The notes beneath the pieces are model-generated. The model did no database searches and had not been told where the DNA came from. It saw only the letters and a program-made list of their open reading frames with translations. A stretch of DNA of 64,000 nucleotides from Symbiodinium natans (Eukaryota > Sar > Dinophyceae > Suessiales > Symbiodiniaceae): NCBI GenBank assembly GCA_905221605.1, contig CAJNDS010002844.1, positions 195,501 through 259,500 on the forward strand. Reading direction: 5' to 3'. Of this stretch, positions 1 through 12,001 are shown in pieces; position 1 is the stretch's first letter, and each line of letters starts with the position of its first letter. Position numbers and translations under genes: made by a program.

Positions 1-562
1 GGGTCGATACACAACTCCGCCGGCACACCTCAGTTTAGGAGCCCACCGAAGGGAAAAGAGGGCCGGAGCCCGGAGCAGTGTGGCATATCGCCGTGTCGGC
101 GCATCGGTGCGCTGATATGCCTATACAACAAGCCGGGTGAGGGCGCAGATCGGAGTACCGGTGTATTGGTGCATTGGCACGCGGGGCACTTTGCCGAATG
201 ACGGCCTCTCTGTAGAAGTTGATGGACGCTACTCCAGCCACAAGCCCGGCCCATGTCCGCGGGCACCTACCTCTCTCCATCTTTCTCCCAAAAGAAGCGC
301 AGCTTTTGCAACCGGCTTTCCCCAAACCACCTCTGCCGGCGCCCTCCCACGCCATCCCACGCCATCTGCCACCCTCACCCTGCGACAAGCCCGTCGAAAA
401 GTGTGCTAAACAGGGGCATTCCACACATCCAGGCATTTGTCACTTGTCCCAACGGACCCCCCGAAGGAATCTCCCAGCAAATTGTCAGGGAGACACGTCG
501 ATCCGATGCTGCAAACTTCTGCTCGCAGCCACTCAATGTTAACAATGCAGCTACAAGTTACA
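1..562. other. Unassigned DNA, no supported gene
   Basis: Several overlapping open frames exist on both strands, but none shows a recognisable motif or a clear advantage over the other frames. I see no repeat or RNA gene. Confidence 0.5.
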
Positions 563-867
563 ATGAGATGTTTGATCTGAAGCTGGCGCTGCACGGAATG
601 GAGTTTCTTGATTTCTTCGCCCACATCCTTCCACACGTTCATGACAAAGCTGCAGCCGCGAAAGCTCAAGGTCTCACGAATGTCTCACGGGCAACAGAAG
701 CCTCCAGCACCTCTTGCAGCTGCGATGTTTCAGATTGCAATTCCTTCTTTTTGGCCTCTGCAGCGAGATGTGTGCTTCCCTTCGGGTTTCAGCCTGTGCA
801 AGAAGGATTTGGCCTCATGGACAGCCTGCTTCTTCGCTGATTTCTCGCTCACCTCGTCCGAAGCCAT
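563..867 (-). pseudogene. Coiled-coil protein remnant, broken by frame changes
   Basis: Read on the minus strand, an ATG at 867 opens a Lys/Glu/Ala-rich stretch (MASDEVSEKSAKKQAVHEAK). From about 770 to 667 a second frame reads as a heptad-like helix (AAEAKKKELQSETSQLQEVL) and ends in a stop. From about 672 to 563 two further frames continue with LELSRLQL and EEIKKLHSVQRQLQIKHL. The helical signal moves between all three frames, as expected of a long coiled-coil gene that has collected indels, or of uncorrected indels in the assembly. Unannotated introns are a weaker alternative. The pieces at 1239-1475 and 1848-1967 lie on the same strand and may be from the same gene. I do not recognise the family. 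Confidence 0.4.
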
Positions 868-1238
868 CCATAGTTAAACACTCTTTAGACACTATCTAAA
901 ACACTAGCTGTCACGAGCTAATCACAGAACAATGTGCTACAGCCGGCCAACCCAATACATAAAGCGGGGAGGGGAAGTTGCCCAACTGTGGGGCACATGC
1001 CGCTGTGTGACCTTCCACAACTCGAAACGTCCATGGAAACCTTCACTCAAACTCAAGAGTTAAGATCTGAACCTTGACACTTCAGTGTTCGGGCTGTTGA
1101 GCACACGCTCAACGGAGGAAAGTTAATGTTGAAGGTTCATGAGCTTCCAGGTAATCTTGCGATACTCGCCCAGTGCAGCATCACCCACTACCGAGAGCCT
1201 AATGCGCCACTTCCTCAAGAGATTGTCGCTTGTTCTGC
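868..1238. other. Unassigned DNA
   Basis: No open frame of note, repeat or RNA gene is visible between the two coiled-coil fragments. It could be intron or intergenic. Confidence 0.4.
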
Positions 1239-1475
1239 TCACGTTCTTCCACTGGCGTAGTTCTCAACTGTGTGATTTGCTTTTGCACATATTGCAAACT
1301 GCTTGGTTTGAAATGCTATTAAGTGGTGTTGGTTCTGTCTCAACTCGGATGTGAGTGCTTCGATTCTCTCCATGTACTCTAGGAATAGTCTTGTGCTGCG
1401 AACTGCTGCGAGATGCGATTCCAGTTCAGCAACAGCTTCCCAACGACTTCTGCTAGCACGTTCTTCCCGCTGCAC
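1239..1475 (-). pseudogene. Coiled-coil exon or gene fragment
   Basis: A 78-residue minus-strand frame is rich in Glu, Arg, Leu and Ala with heptad spacing (for example AVAELESHLAAVRS and ERIEALTSELRQNQ). The frame has no ATG at its upstream edge, so it would have to be an internal exon or a fragment. It sits upstream, on the same strand, of the coiled-coil debris at 563-867. This composition is rare in the surrounding random frames, which is the only reason to call it. No catalytic motif is visible and the family is unknown. Confidence 0.35.
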
Positions 1476-1847
1476 CTTGCCTCTGCATGTTTTCGATATT
1501 GTTGAGTGTTCTGAAAACCTCCACTCCTACTTGGTTAAACACTGAGAACCTTGTTCAACTTAGGAACCCTTAACTTGTTGACTTTCATTGGCTAGTGCAA
1601 CTCGTGCAGCTCGCCCACCTCCTGGGCATCTGCGAAGATGGCCCGCCAAGCAGCCACCTGCAAAACAGAGACAGAAACCGCAGACCCCACAGCACATGAC
1701 ATGCATTGACGTGCCCATCACTTGTACATCTTCTACAGGAATGTCTCGGAGCTGCTCAAAGTTGCCCAAAAAAACGCCTCCCCTTGAAAGCGGACTTTGG
1801 AGGCATGCATGGCAGCTTGCAACTCCTTTCAGAGAGCATCTGATTTC

Positions 1848-1967
1848 TCAGTCGATTGTAGAATTCGCTTTCGAGAACATGTGCCAAATGTGCCAACATT
1901 CAGAAAGCTGTCTCTGCAGCTCCTCAAGATGATGATGTACAGGATGTTCATGCCTTCGTTCAAACAT
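1848..1967 (-). pseudogene. Short helix-like fragment, possible third piece of the coiled-coil gene
   Basis: An ATG at 1967 opens 39 codons containing HHHLEELQRQLSECW, then stops. It is on the same strand as the two pieces above. The length is too short to separate it from chance with confidence. Confidence 0.2.
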
Positions 1968-4900
1968 TGGGATAGACGTTGACTGCAGTGCCCTCGACTA
2001 GCCGTGGCCTGATGCCAGAGAGCCACGGTGGACATCCATTGCTCATTGCGGCTGCTTATGTGCATGGAAGAATGTTGTTGTTGCTATGGCTGCTATCAGT
2101 GATCCAGCAACTGCAAAGACGGAGCCAGTCTCTGACCAAACATACGCGCTTGGAAAAGCCTTTCTTGAACATTGGGCCAGTACATGAGGGCTGCCAGTTT
2201 CAGGATGATAGAAGAAGAATGCACGAGTAGTTCACGGTCTCAAAGAAACATTTTCCGGACGGAACGACCATGCGTTGCAGAAGACATCATCTGCTCTGCT
2301 TTGTGGTCTTGGTCTAACACAACAAATAGTTTCCCAGACACTGGGCATTTCACCCAGTGGTGGGCCAAGAGCGTGGCAACACAATCCAGACCTCTATCCA
2401 GAAAGTCCAGGATGATCCAAGTCCTCAACAGCGGATTAGCAAACGCACCGTCCAACACTTGACATGTCTCGCCAAGATGTACTGGACGAGAAGAAACAAC
2501 AGGTCTATACTATATCAGCCACCAGAGCAAGCAAGGATTATATGTTGAAAGGACGTAGCATCCTAGGAATGCTTGAGGGAACTGCATTTCAGCCATATCG
2601 AGGGGCGACAGGAATGGATCTTGCAACTACGACCAACTGCCCATTGATGGAGTTGCATTGGAGTCATACAACAGGGATCCAGGACTGCCCAAGACAACTT
2701 CGAAATGTAAAATAGACAATGTTGGCCAAGCACATCCGGCAGATTTCGTCAGATTTGCTGTGCACAGACACCCCAATGTCCTTCGGCACACCTTCGAGGG
2801 GATCCAGGTCCAGTTTTTTGGCCAAGTTTATCCTGCAGAACGTGAGCTCAAATCACAAATCGCCGCCAAGTCAGCCATGTCACAAAGTCCTTGCTGGTTT
2901 CCCTGTCGGACCCTTGGGGATGCTTGGCATTGTCACCTGTAGAATGCACGCTCATCATGTTGAGAATACATGCAATGTGGCCGATCATATCACTACAGGA
3001 TGAGGACAGAACCAACATTTCAGGGATCCATTTTGCTTGCAGCTTGTCACCTCGCCGAATCCGAGCTTCCACGACTCCATGCTGACGTAACAAGGCCAAA
3101 GCTTTTGTTGCACCAACTTCGCAGCTCTTTTATCGTTAACCTTTGCTCCAGCAGGGTGTCAGACAGCTAGAAGCAAAAGCAAAGAGAACACAGATGAAGG
3201 GACAATAGGGACATCCCAAGGCCCTGGCGATTTGCCGTCCTTGAGAACTGCAGCGATGCCTACACCACAGCTGTCAATGGACGCTTGGCATTTTGCAGAA
3301 ACCCCCGGCTTCCACATCCACAAGACTGAGGCAAGGGCCCACAACCTCACCCAATGACTTGTGAGGAACAGCGAATGCGATGCAGTCTTTCAACCTCGAA
3401 CGACAGCAATCGCACGAGCTTGGGTTTTTTATGGAACTTACCTACTCCAGAACCAACTGGTTCGCAGCCTTTAGGGATGATGACCTGTGAATGTTGGCTC
3501 ATACCCGCAAGGATCTCCGACCATGCCCCACCCCCCCAGCTTCACTTCGTTCTTCGGGTGGTGCTTCTTGCATACAATCAGTTTGGAGGAAAACATTCAC
3601 ATGCTTGAAATGTCGCCCAGCTCGGCTTCAACTACGGATTCAAACAGAAACGCGTCAACTGCACATCTAGTTTGAAATTCAGTTGGTTTTGCACGGGGTC
3701 TCCCGAGACTCATTCAACGCGCGCGGGCCCCATGATGGAAGCAGCCCCCGCCCCGCTCCCACTTGCGCCCGTGCTGAAAGATTTCCGGCATCTTGGAAGC
3801 ATGCTTTTTGCAGGCGGCCACCTCCCGCTTGCGGTTGACGGAGAGAGATGCTCTCCACCGCACGACCCCTTTCCCTGAGCTGTCTGTCCAGTCAACTGCT
3901 CCCAGAAGTATATCGCTCGAAAGTCCAACGAGCCACGCCCAGGCCAAACTAGCGTCCGCATGCATTCTATCCTTCAGGGATTGCTCGCATAAACGGTTCT
4001 TGGAATGTGTTTGAGTTTGAGTTTGAGTTTGAGGCTGTTTGAGGCAGTTTGAAGCGGCTTCCATATTCAAAGAGTGCCGAAAGAGAACTCTCTCCGATTT
4101 ATTTCACCTTCTTGAGGGGGGGAGGGAGACAAAGATTGAAAAGTTGGTATATCAGGACGATTGACCCTGAAGCGACGTATTGACCGCGTTGACCCAAGAT
4201 CTCCGGCTAGAGCTCCGAAAAAGAGCTTGTGAAAGCAGCTGACTTGAGTGTTGATTGTTACACAATCTTTTCTCTTCGCCCCCGGCGCATCGTTGGAACG
4301 CATTGCATCTTCCACCTAATGAGCACACCCGGTACAGGTATGGCACTAAGATCCTGCAGGACATGTAGCCCTGCCTCGAAAGGCGAAATTTTCTCGCCGG
4401 CCCTGTTGATAATCTCCTGCGGTTTCTGAGGCTGTCAAGACATGTCAAGCCCTTTTCTTGGTTGAAAACAAATTGCAGGGCTCCTTGAAGCGGCCACTCA
4501 AGTACAGGTAACCATCAGCATCAAGCCAACCTTTGTCACCTGTCCTTCATGCAACAACTCATTCCCCCACACTGCGTTTAGAAGATTCTACAAGCCACTC
4601 TCAGCAGGCAACTCACAACAGGTCCTTAACCATCCCTCGCCGAAAGCTTCGACGTTGGGATTAGCATCCATGTGTTCTCTGAACTCATATCCTCAGAAAG
4701 TAGTGATGCCATTGGGACATCTCTTGCTCCAACAAGCAAACTTCGGTTGCCAGCCACTTGTCACGGGACCACCTTTCACAACCACCTGAAGGCAGGTGCA
4801 ATGAGCCGTTGCAGATGCTCTTTGGCACAACTTATGTTGGCACAACTTATGTGTGCGACCTCGCCCTCTTCGCCGACCTTCATGAACGTGGTATCCTGAG

Positions 4901-7900
4901 GACTGATGCATCTTTGACCAAACCCGTGCAAAGACCGAATCAAGGACGGGGCCGGGTGTCCGTTCATGATGCCCAAGTTGGGTCCGGCCTGGTTGACAGT
5001 GCCACACAACGGGCATGAAATTCAACCAAATTCAATCAATTCAATCAAGCCTTTCAAATCTCCCCACCTGCATCCCCACGGAGCGAAGCTTGCGCTTCCC
5101 GTATCGAGGGTTGGAGGCGATGGGCATGGACCTGCAGCTCTAGCCTTGAGCCACACTTTCGAGCTTTTGCCTGAGGAAGTGACTCGGTCATGGCATAGGT
5201 GGGCATCACAGACACCTGTCTCAGACCAAAAAAATTCTGCTGTACGCACACGACACCATGCAGCTTCATCGAACATGATCTCGAGGCGTTTGCCTTCAGC
5301 ACTTCTTCCATGGCTGCTGCGACTGTCGGGACCAAGGCGGCAGAACCTGCCGTGGCTCATCATGAGTCCCACTATAAGACTTGTTCATCCATGCTGTGCA
5401 AACGGCGTACAAAGAAGAACGTCAGCGATTCACGAGCAGCACTAGCAACTTCGGGGAACGAAACTGCTGCAGTGATTCCTCACGCGGAAACCAAGGCAAC
5501 ATGTTTGCAATTTCGGCGAAGGAAAAGGAGCTTCGAAAGCAAGCATTTTCCGTTGGGCAAGTGGAAAAAGCCTCCCAAGCAGGGTCAAATGAAGCGCAGG
5601 CGCCAGCAACGGCCGGGCATGGCCGCCCGGCCCGTCACCACAAGCAAAAATGTGACCGGCGGAAGCGGATCAAGCGCGCAGATGACAAGCGGAACACGCT
5701 TGTTCTTTGTGGCCGGACTTGTCGGCGAACATCACGGGCGCGGAGGCCGGCACAGCGCGTGGCACCGTCGGGGACTCCAAGTGCTCGCACGGAAAAGTGC
5801 AATACCCAGCGGAGCTCCACCGCGGAAGCGCAACAGGCCTTCTTCAAGAAAGTTCAAGGCCTCGATCATTCGGCTTCGGATCGGAAGCGGCGGTGGGACA
5901 GATCGCCGGGAGGCGGTCAGCGGGGAATGTTCTTTCCCAAGGTTGGGAACCCATTAAGGAGGCCTGCAATATGCTTAGCAAGCCATCGGCGTTGTTGCTG
6001 CTGGTGGCTATGGTCAGTGGCAGCCACGAGGATGCAGCCGTGGCACTTAAAAAAAGCATGTGCCGTCCTCCGAAAGACGTAGCGACGTGATGGTGTTTTC
6101 CGGTCAGGCCGTGGATCGGCTGATTTCCTTGAAACTGTATCCCACCATGACCCCCTCCCCCAAGCCCCCTTCACCAATCTTCACCATCTCCATGTCCTCC
6201 AAAATCACCTCATTCAGTATAGCGTACCTCCCTCTTGTTCGCGCTGCTCCAAGGCAGCGGACACTCCCTCACAACCAGCGCTGGAGGACGACATGATGTC
6301 AAACGAGGGCAGAGAAAAGGAAAAAAAACTGTGCTTTTTTCTGTGACCAACAGATGCCAATGCTGACATGCAGCTTGGCACTGCACAAGCTGGAGCAAAT
6401 AACCCAAACATGTTGAAAGATGAAAGATGCAGCTGCGCAGTTTTGTATTCTTATGTGCACAGAATTTCGCGAGCAAAGACTTTCAAAAGCCGAGGCTGGC
6501 ACAGTTTCTGATTAGCTGGAGCTTGTTCTCCGGCGGCTTTCCCTTCCCAAGAGAAGGCGGAGAGCTTGCAGCAGATCCGAGCAGATCAGAGGTCTTGAAA
6601 ATTCATGAAAGCTTGCCTTCTCTTTCGCGACCTCTTCTGCAAACTGAAGAATCTGAAGATGCATTGTGGGAACCTTAGAAGGAAGCGACACGGCCGTTTC
6701 AACAGCGGAAGCGCAAAAACCTGAAATGCTACCGAGAAACCGCTGAGTACCAGTTTGGTTCTGGCTGTGAGACCAAGGCCGCATGAAAGTTCTGCACCTA
6801 GATGCTGCTTGGCTGAACACTGGCTTCAGGCTCTATAGGCAACGGTCTTCTCAGGCCTGGAAGACACCAGGCAGGCAAACTACCTAAAGGACGTGGTGGT
6901 GGCGACGTGTCATGCCATGTTGTGAGGGTACGGCATGGCCTGCAACTCCGGGGCCAAGGATATCTAGAGGAGGCAACACGACGCAGGGGTCAATGCTTGA
7001 CATCTGAGGCGGGCCTCTGGCCTTATGCCCCCTCCATCCCACATGGCATACGACATCGCACTTCGGGCTTTTGCCTGCCCTGTGCAACTTGTGATACTCC
7101 GTGTGCTGCTCTGGCCAAGGGCCCTGCCAAGCCTTCTCTCCGGCTTCCAACGAATTGACAGAACTTGTCGAACGTGTTAAATTCTAAGCGCTTCGCTTGG
7201 CATGTTTTGGACTGTACTCTGAAGGTGTCCACGCATGCGCTGCGCACCACCAAGGGCCCGCAGAGCACCAGATGTGCAAGTGGCCATCGCATTGGGGGTG
7301 CGGTGGGCAGTAATGTTGTCGCGTGTTAGGCCCATGGTTTGCCGACCTCCCCAGCCTCTCTCCCCGGCCCCAATCGTAAGCCAAAGAGCAAACCTCGCCG
7401 ACTCTCATAACTCAGGATGACTAAGGGAACAGCCTGAGATCCCGCAACGGCAGAAGCCAGGACCTCAGACATGTGGATGCTCTGAGCTGGAATGCAAGGC
7501 ATTCTCTGAAAACTTCAGGAGCAGGCATTAACAATGAGGCCATGAATGTGAAAGAGCCTCACGGGGAGCAGCCAAGTGAAGTAAAGAAGCTACCATCTGG
7601 GGCGGCCTGGGCCAACCAACGCTCTGAGACTGCGGCGGCATGGTATTCAGGCAAATGTGCTCCTGCAGTATATTTACTGCTCTGTAGGTCGGCGGCATGA
7701 AGTGAAACAGTGTCGCAGCATGCTGTGCTCCAGGCAGGCTTCAGCTCCACCTGAGCACATCTTCAATTCGCTCTGGCTTCCGGAATGAAATCAAGGTCTG
7801 TCGATCACAGGTCATGGTCTGCATGACCTGCACTTCACTATCGCCTCACCAACCATCTACGGCCGAGGCACAAGGTCGCCACGCAGACAAAAGTGGAAGC

Positions 7901-8378
7901 GCAACAACAACTTAGAACCTGGCCGTGGACGCGATGCACATTGCACCGCTGGCAATGTTCGCATGCCTGCAACACAAAAGTCATGTCAGTTGCAACCAGC
8001 GATCACCTTCACTTCCTGCAGACACCAAGATCACTGAAGACCTTGGACCCTCACGTCAGTGGCACGATCTTCGGCTTCTTGGTCGTACCAGAAGTATGCA
8101 ACACAAGAGCAAGGTTGTCACCTGCACCAACGAGGCATCAATCGTCATGCCGCCTTGTTGTACCGCAAGCACCCATCCATTCTCAAGGCACGGGCGCTTC
8201 ACCGATGCAATTGGGTTGCCAAGCGCATCGCCCTGTAACGTTGCGGTTCGGAGAGCTATGGATCCCGTACATAGACAGCATGATCAAACCTTCAAGGGCT
8301 TCCCAGCTGCATGCTTGCTCAGCTGGAACAAGCCGGCCACTTCCTGCGCCAAAGTAGGCATGTTTAATGACGCCAAGC
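1968..8378. other. Long unassigned stretch
   Basis: About 6.4 kb without a recognisable gene. Frames of up to 252 aa at 5199-6090 overlap in all three plus frames. Their Arg/Lys/Ser composition looks like a GC-rich shadow effect rather than a conserved protein. A short run of GTTTGA-like hexamers lies near 4009-4040. I found no RNA gene or mobile-element motif. Confidence 0.45.
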
Positions 8379-8430
8379 AAAGATGCAAAGATGCAAAGAT
8401 GCAAAGATGCAAAGATGCAAAGATGCAAAG
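8379..8430. repeat. 8-bp tandem repeat (AGATGCAA)n
   Basis: About six and a half perfect copies of an 8-bp unit are visible. Frames crossing it give Cys/Lys/Met-rich low-complexity peptides, which are not evidence of coding. Confidence 0.95.
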
Positions 8431-8431
8431 C

Positions 8432-9147
8432 TGGAAAACTGCAAAGAAGGGTCTTACCTTCGAAGGTGTCAGCTCCAGCAGTTTCTCTACCTCTGTACAG
8501 AAACATACCGTTGCACCATGATGCAGGGCAGCTCTGCCTCTCCAATCTCTAAAGCCAGGCCTTGCATTTCCGCGCAACACTTACTGCATTGCCTGTGTTT
8601 TTCTGGTCGTCTTCACTGAGGCCGTCCTGGGGATGGCTTGTTCTGCCACTGAAAACATGACCATGTTCACAACACGACTCCTTGGCATGGACCACCAGCG
8701 CCTTTCAGAAACCAAACTGAAATCAATAAAGCTCACGAAGCAAAACCATGATCGCACGGATCTGAACGCACCGCGGGAGCTGCCGGCGTATGTCCCGGTT
8801 TATATGCAGGTACGTTCTTTTCACGGATGTTCTCCTTTTGCGCGTGGAACTTTTGTGCTGTGGCAAGCACTGACTGTGGCCGTCAGTCTGTTTTGCATTC
8901 AACGGGGGCCAAACCACTTTACACCTTGATGTCCAACACAAAGACTCTCGTGGGGTTCGTGTGTCCGTGTGCACCAAGCAAGCTTTGTCCACCTCCGTGC
9001 ATGTCCCACAGCCTCTCCCCGTGAAAACCGGTTCCACACGGTCGACAGTGGCTGCCGCACGCATGAGCCAACCCCCGAGAACCTGCACATGATGGATTAT
9101 GGGCCGTTACAGGACATCAATACGGAGGCACCAGTGAAGATTTAACA
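8432..9147. other. Unassigned DNA
   Basis: No conserved reading frame, repeat or RNA gene was recognised between the 8-bp repeat and the telomere-type tract. Confidence 0.4.
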
Positions 9148-9192
9148 TTAGGGTTTAGGGTTTAGGGTTTAGGGTTTAGGGTTTAGGGTTAG
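9148..9192 (+). repeat. Interstitial telomere-type repeat (TTTAGGG)n
   Basis: About six tandem copies of the 7-bp TTTAGGG unit, essentially perfect, begin and end abruptly in unrelated sequence. This is the plant-type telomere unit that has also been reported from dinoflagellates. Only about 45 bp is present and non-telomeric sequence continues on both sides, so it is internal rather than a chromosome end. Confidence 0.9.
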
Positions 9193-9359
9193 AGTAGACA
9201 TCGGCAGTCAATCCCGGCACTTGGCGATATTCGCCTCGGCTTCCTGCCGAGAAGCGTCTGGAACAAGCAGACCCGGATCGGGCCTCCTCCCCCTAACCCA
9301 ACCCTTACCATGGCACCCCAATCGGAGCTGCAAACCAATGCCATAGCGTCCCGCCTGTC

Positions 9360-9508
9360 GCTCCCCCCTCCCCCCTCCCCCCCCCCCCCCTCCCCCCCTC
9401 CCCCTCCCCCTCCCCCCCCATCCCCCCGTCCCCCCCCCCCTCCCCCCCTCCCTCCCCCCTCCCCCCTCCCCCCCCCCCTCCCCCCCCCTCACCCCCCCTC
9501 ACCCCCCT
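9360..9508. repeat. Homopyrimidine C/T tract, G-rich on the minus strand
   Basis: About 150 bp made almost entirely of C runs with single T interruptions. The minus strand is a long series of G runs that could form G-quadruplexes, and the duplex could form triplex DNA. The proline- or glycine-rich frames across it are low-complexity artefacts. Confidence 0.9.
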
Positions 9509-10308
9509 TTTTTGCGAAACCCTCTTTCCTCCTTTTCCTGTCCTGGGGCCGGCCCGGCTGCCGAGGCGGCGCGCGCAAGCGTTTACAATTAAACCTGCAC
9601 AACGTGTTCCTGATTCCATGGATATGATTGACAAGCTTGATGAGACAGCATATGGTACTGCGCACATACTCATAATTACTCACAGCTGCACAACCTTGGC
9701 TGGAAGGTCGATGAACTCGAACTCAAACCTCACGAAGCAATCTGTTTGTCACTGCATGGCCAGAGATGAGAGGGGTCTTGTGTCCATGTATACCCCATGC
9801 GATCTACCAGTCGCGATCTAGCATGCGATCTGCTAGCAGTAGACATGAGTTCCCGGCTCGTCACGACTGAGACCGATGTTGAGCGGCGCCTTCAAGGAAT
9901 CTGCTACCAATTACCACATGCTTGTTTTGCACTTTTCTGGGCAGTTTCAACCGTTCTCCCTCCCTGGACGTGGATGCTTAGGAAGCGACAAAAGTACATC
10001 TCAGAGCAAAGGCCAAGAAGCAGACAGCTGCTTCAGGGCCTACAGCTTTGCCACTCAAACAGAAACGCGCTTTCAGCTTGATGGGACAATGTAAGCATGT
10101 GCCAGCTGCAGCGCTCTCAACGGAGAGCCAGTGAGCTCCAAGCCATTGGGTATGGCTGTGCAAAGTCTGTCCTGGATCGCGCTTAAGCTTCATGGAGATG
10201 TGGTGCGCAGTGAGGGCGTGCCCAAGTTGAGTCCTCGCGACCAAGCCCAAGGACTTCGACCTGGACCAGCTGGGGGAAAATGAAATTCTCAGCTCAGGGC
10301 CAAAGTGG
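9509..10308. other. Unassigned DNA
   Basis: Only short overlapping frames, and no recognised motif. Confidence 0.4.
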
Positions 10309-10380
10309 CCAAAGCAGCTCCCCAAAGCAGCTCCCCAAAGCAGCTCCCCAAAGCAGCTCCCCAAAGCAGCTCCCCAAAGC
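10309..10380. repeat. 13-bp tandem repeat (CCCAAAGCAGCTC)n
   Basis: Five to six head-to-tail copies of a 13-bp unit. The period is not a multiple of three, so a frame crossing it changes repeat phase each copy, which argues against a coding role. Confidence 0.95.
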
Positions 10381-11926
10381 TGTCCAAACGGCTAAAGCGG
10401 CTCAGGCTCCAGCCTGGTCACTGGTGATGAACTCTTTCAGCTCCTTCAGGCCTCACATGCGGTTGCTAACGCAAAAGACCGAGAAAAACTCTCAATTTTG
10501 CGAGCATAGCACTCAACGGTCTTCGTCCGTCTGTTGCATGGAGGAAAGGAGCATCTGAGCTTGGAATCAAGTCGTAGAAGCTTGCCCACTCCTGCAAATA
10601 GAGAATGCCAAAAAGATCATCGATGAAAGCGCCCAAGCAAAGCCCCCAAAGCGCGATGAACGCCCTGCCTTCTTCAACACCTCATCTGCGAATAGCTGCC
10701 GCTTTGGATCATAGTCGCCAGTGGCCGCACCTTCGGCCCAGGACCCCGCAGAGTATGAGCTTCAGCTCAGGGATTCGGCTCAGAGCTTCAGCTGTGTCCA
10801 CGCAAGCCGTAAGGTCTGTACGAATGATGCCTATTTCGTGCGTTCCACTATGGGCATCTGTGGAACCCTCCATTGCCTGCAACATCTGCGCATCAGGACT
10901 ACACAAAGACAGATAAAGAGCTTGCATGCACAACATGAAACCCCATCAACCTGCAGCCACGCCGGCCGCCAGCATCAACGAATATCTTCTGATCCGAAAC
11001 TCCCGATGCGCAAGGATAAAACAAGATTGGTGAAGCTGCTTCAGGGGGCACAAAAACTTAAACCTGAGAGCGGCTCTCAGCCAGACTCTGTATAACTTTT
11101 CATCCGGCAGATTGCTCGAAGCTTCTTAGCACCACACCGGGGAGATCGTTAACAAAGCTGCATCGACGGTACATTTGGTACATTTCACGCCGACGTTGGA
11201 TGCCCTGACTCTCAGAGTTTTGCCTGACGGGGGGTGGCAGGTGACACAAAATGACACCGATAAAAGAAATGCAAGAAGCCATAAAAAGCCATGAGTGAAA
11301 GCAGTTTGTGATTTCAGCATATTTCAGCAATGTGTGTGATCAAGGCCAGGACTTTCTTGCACGTCAGCCTGACCAGCGGCACTGCACTGACATTCTTAAG
11401 ATCTTAAAGATGATTTGGGTTTCCCACCAAGACTGCATGAGACGCCAAGTCGAAGTGATGATAGGCACCAGAATGGGCATTGATATTGGCAGGTACCTTG
11501 CAGCGGAACATATCAATTGTGCTTCGTTACCTTTTGGCGCAACCTGGGCCCCAAGCACAGCATATTTGAACTCCCATGAGAAGTACCTGGAACGGCAAAG
11601 TGCAGGCAGATGACACAGTTTGCTGCAAAAGAACATGTCAGCAACAGGAGCGAGCCTTTGGCCTGCTTGGCCCGTCGGCATGATTAAACGTGCGTCTGCC
11701 CCCCACTTCTCCTCTTCTTCCCCTCTTTGCCCGTGTGACCTTCGTGCCCTTCGTGCCCATAGCCGGTCAAAAAAACGACAAGTAATACGAGAATACGAGC
11801 CCGGCCTGCACGTGTGCCAACAACCCGCTGTATCAGCGATATGGGTATGATTCCTGAGAATGTACAAGTTGTATATATCACGATGAATCCCATATGTAGG
11901 GTGACCGTGTGACGTGCCTGTTGGGA
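10381..11926. other. Unassigned DNA
   Basis: Frames of up to 167 aa on the minus strand (11364-11867) carry no recognisable domain. Nothing else is seen. Confidence 0.4.
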
Positions 11927-12001
11927 GTTGTGTGTTGTGTGTTGTGTGTTGTGTGTTGTGTGTTGTGTGTTGTGTGTTGTGTGTTGTGTGTTGTGTGTTG
12001 T
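11927..12001. repeat. 7-bp tandem repeat (TGTTGTG)n
   Basis: About ten near-perfect copies of a 7-bp unit. Hydrophobic Cys/Val-rich frames over it are artefacts of the repeat. Confidence 0.95.

Noticed and set aside
5148-5160. CTTGAGCC match to part of DinoSL
   Set aside because: Only 9 nt match (TGGCTCAAG on the minus strand), expected by chance in 64 kb.
5199-6090. Overlapping frames of 252, 233 and 127 aa, including a signal-peptide-like start at 5971 (MLSKPSALLLLVAMVSGS)
   Set aside because: All three plus frames are open at once, the composition is Arg/Ser-biased, and the signal-like frame stops after 39 codons. A first exon is possible but not supported.
8183-8580. Repetitive LCIFASLH-type frames on the minus strand
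   Set aside because: Produced by the 8-bp tandem repeat.
9208-9673. Glycine-rich and proline-rich frames across the C/T tract
   Set aside because: Low-complexity translation of a homopyrimidine run.
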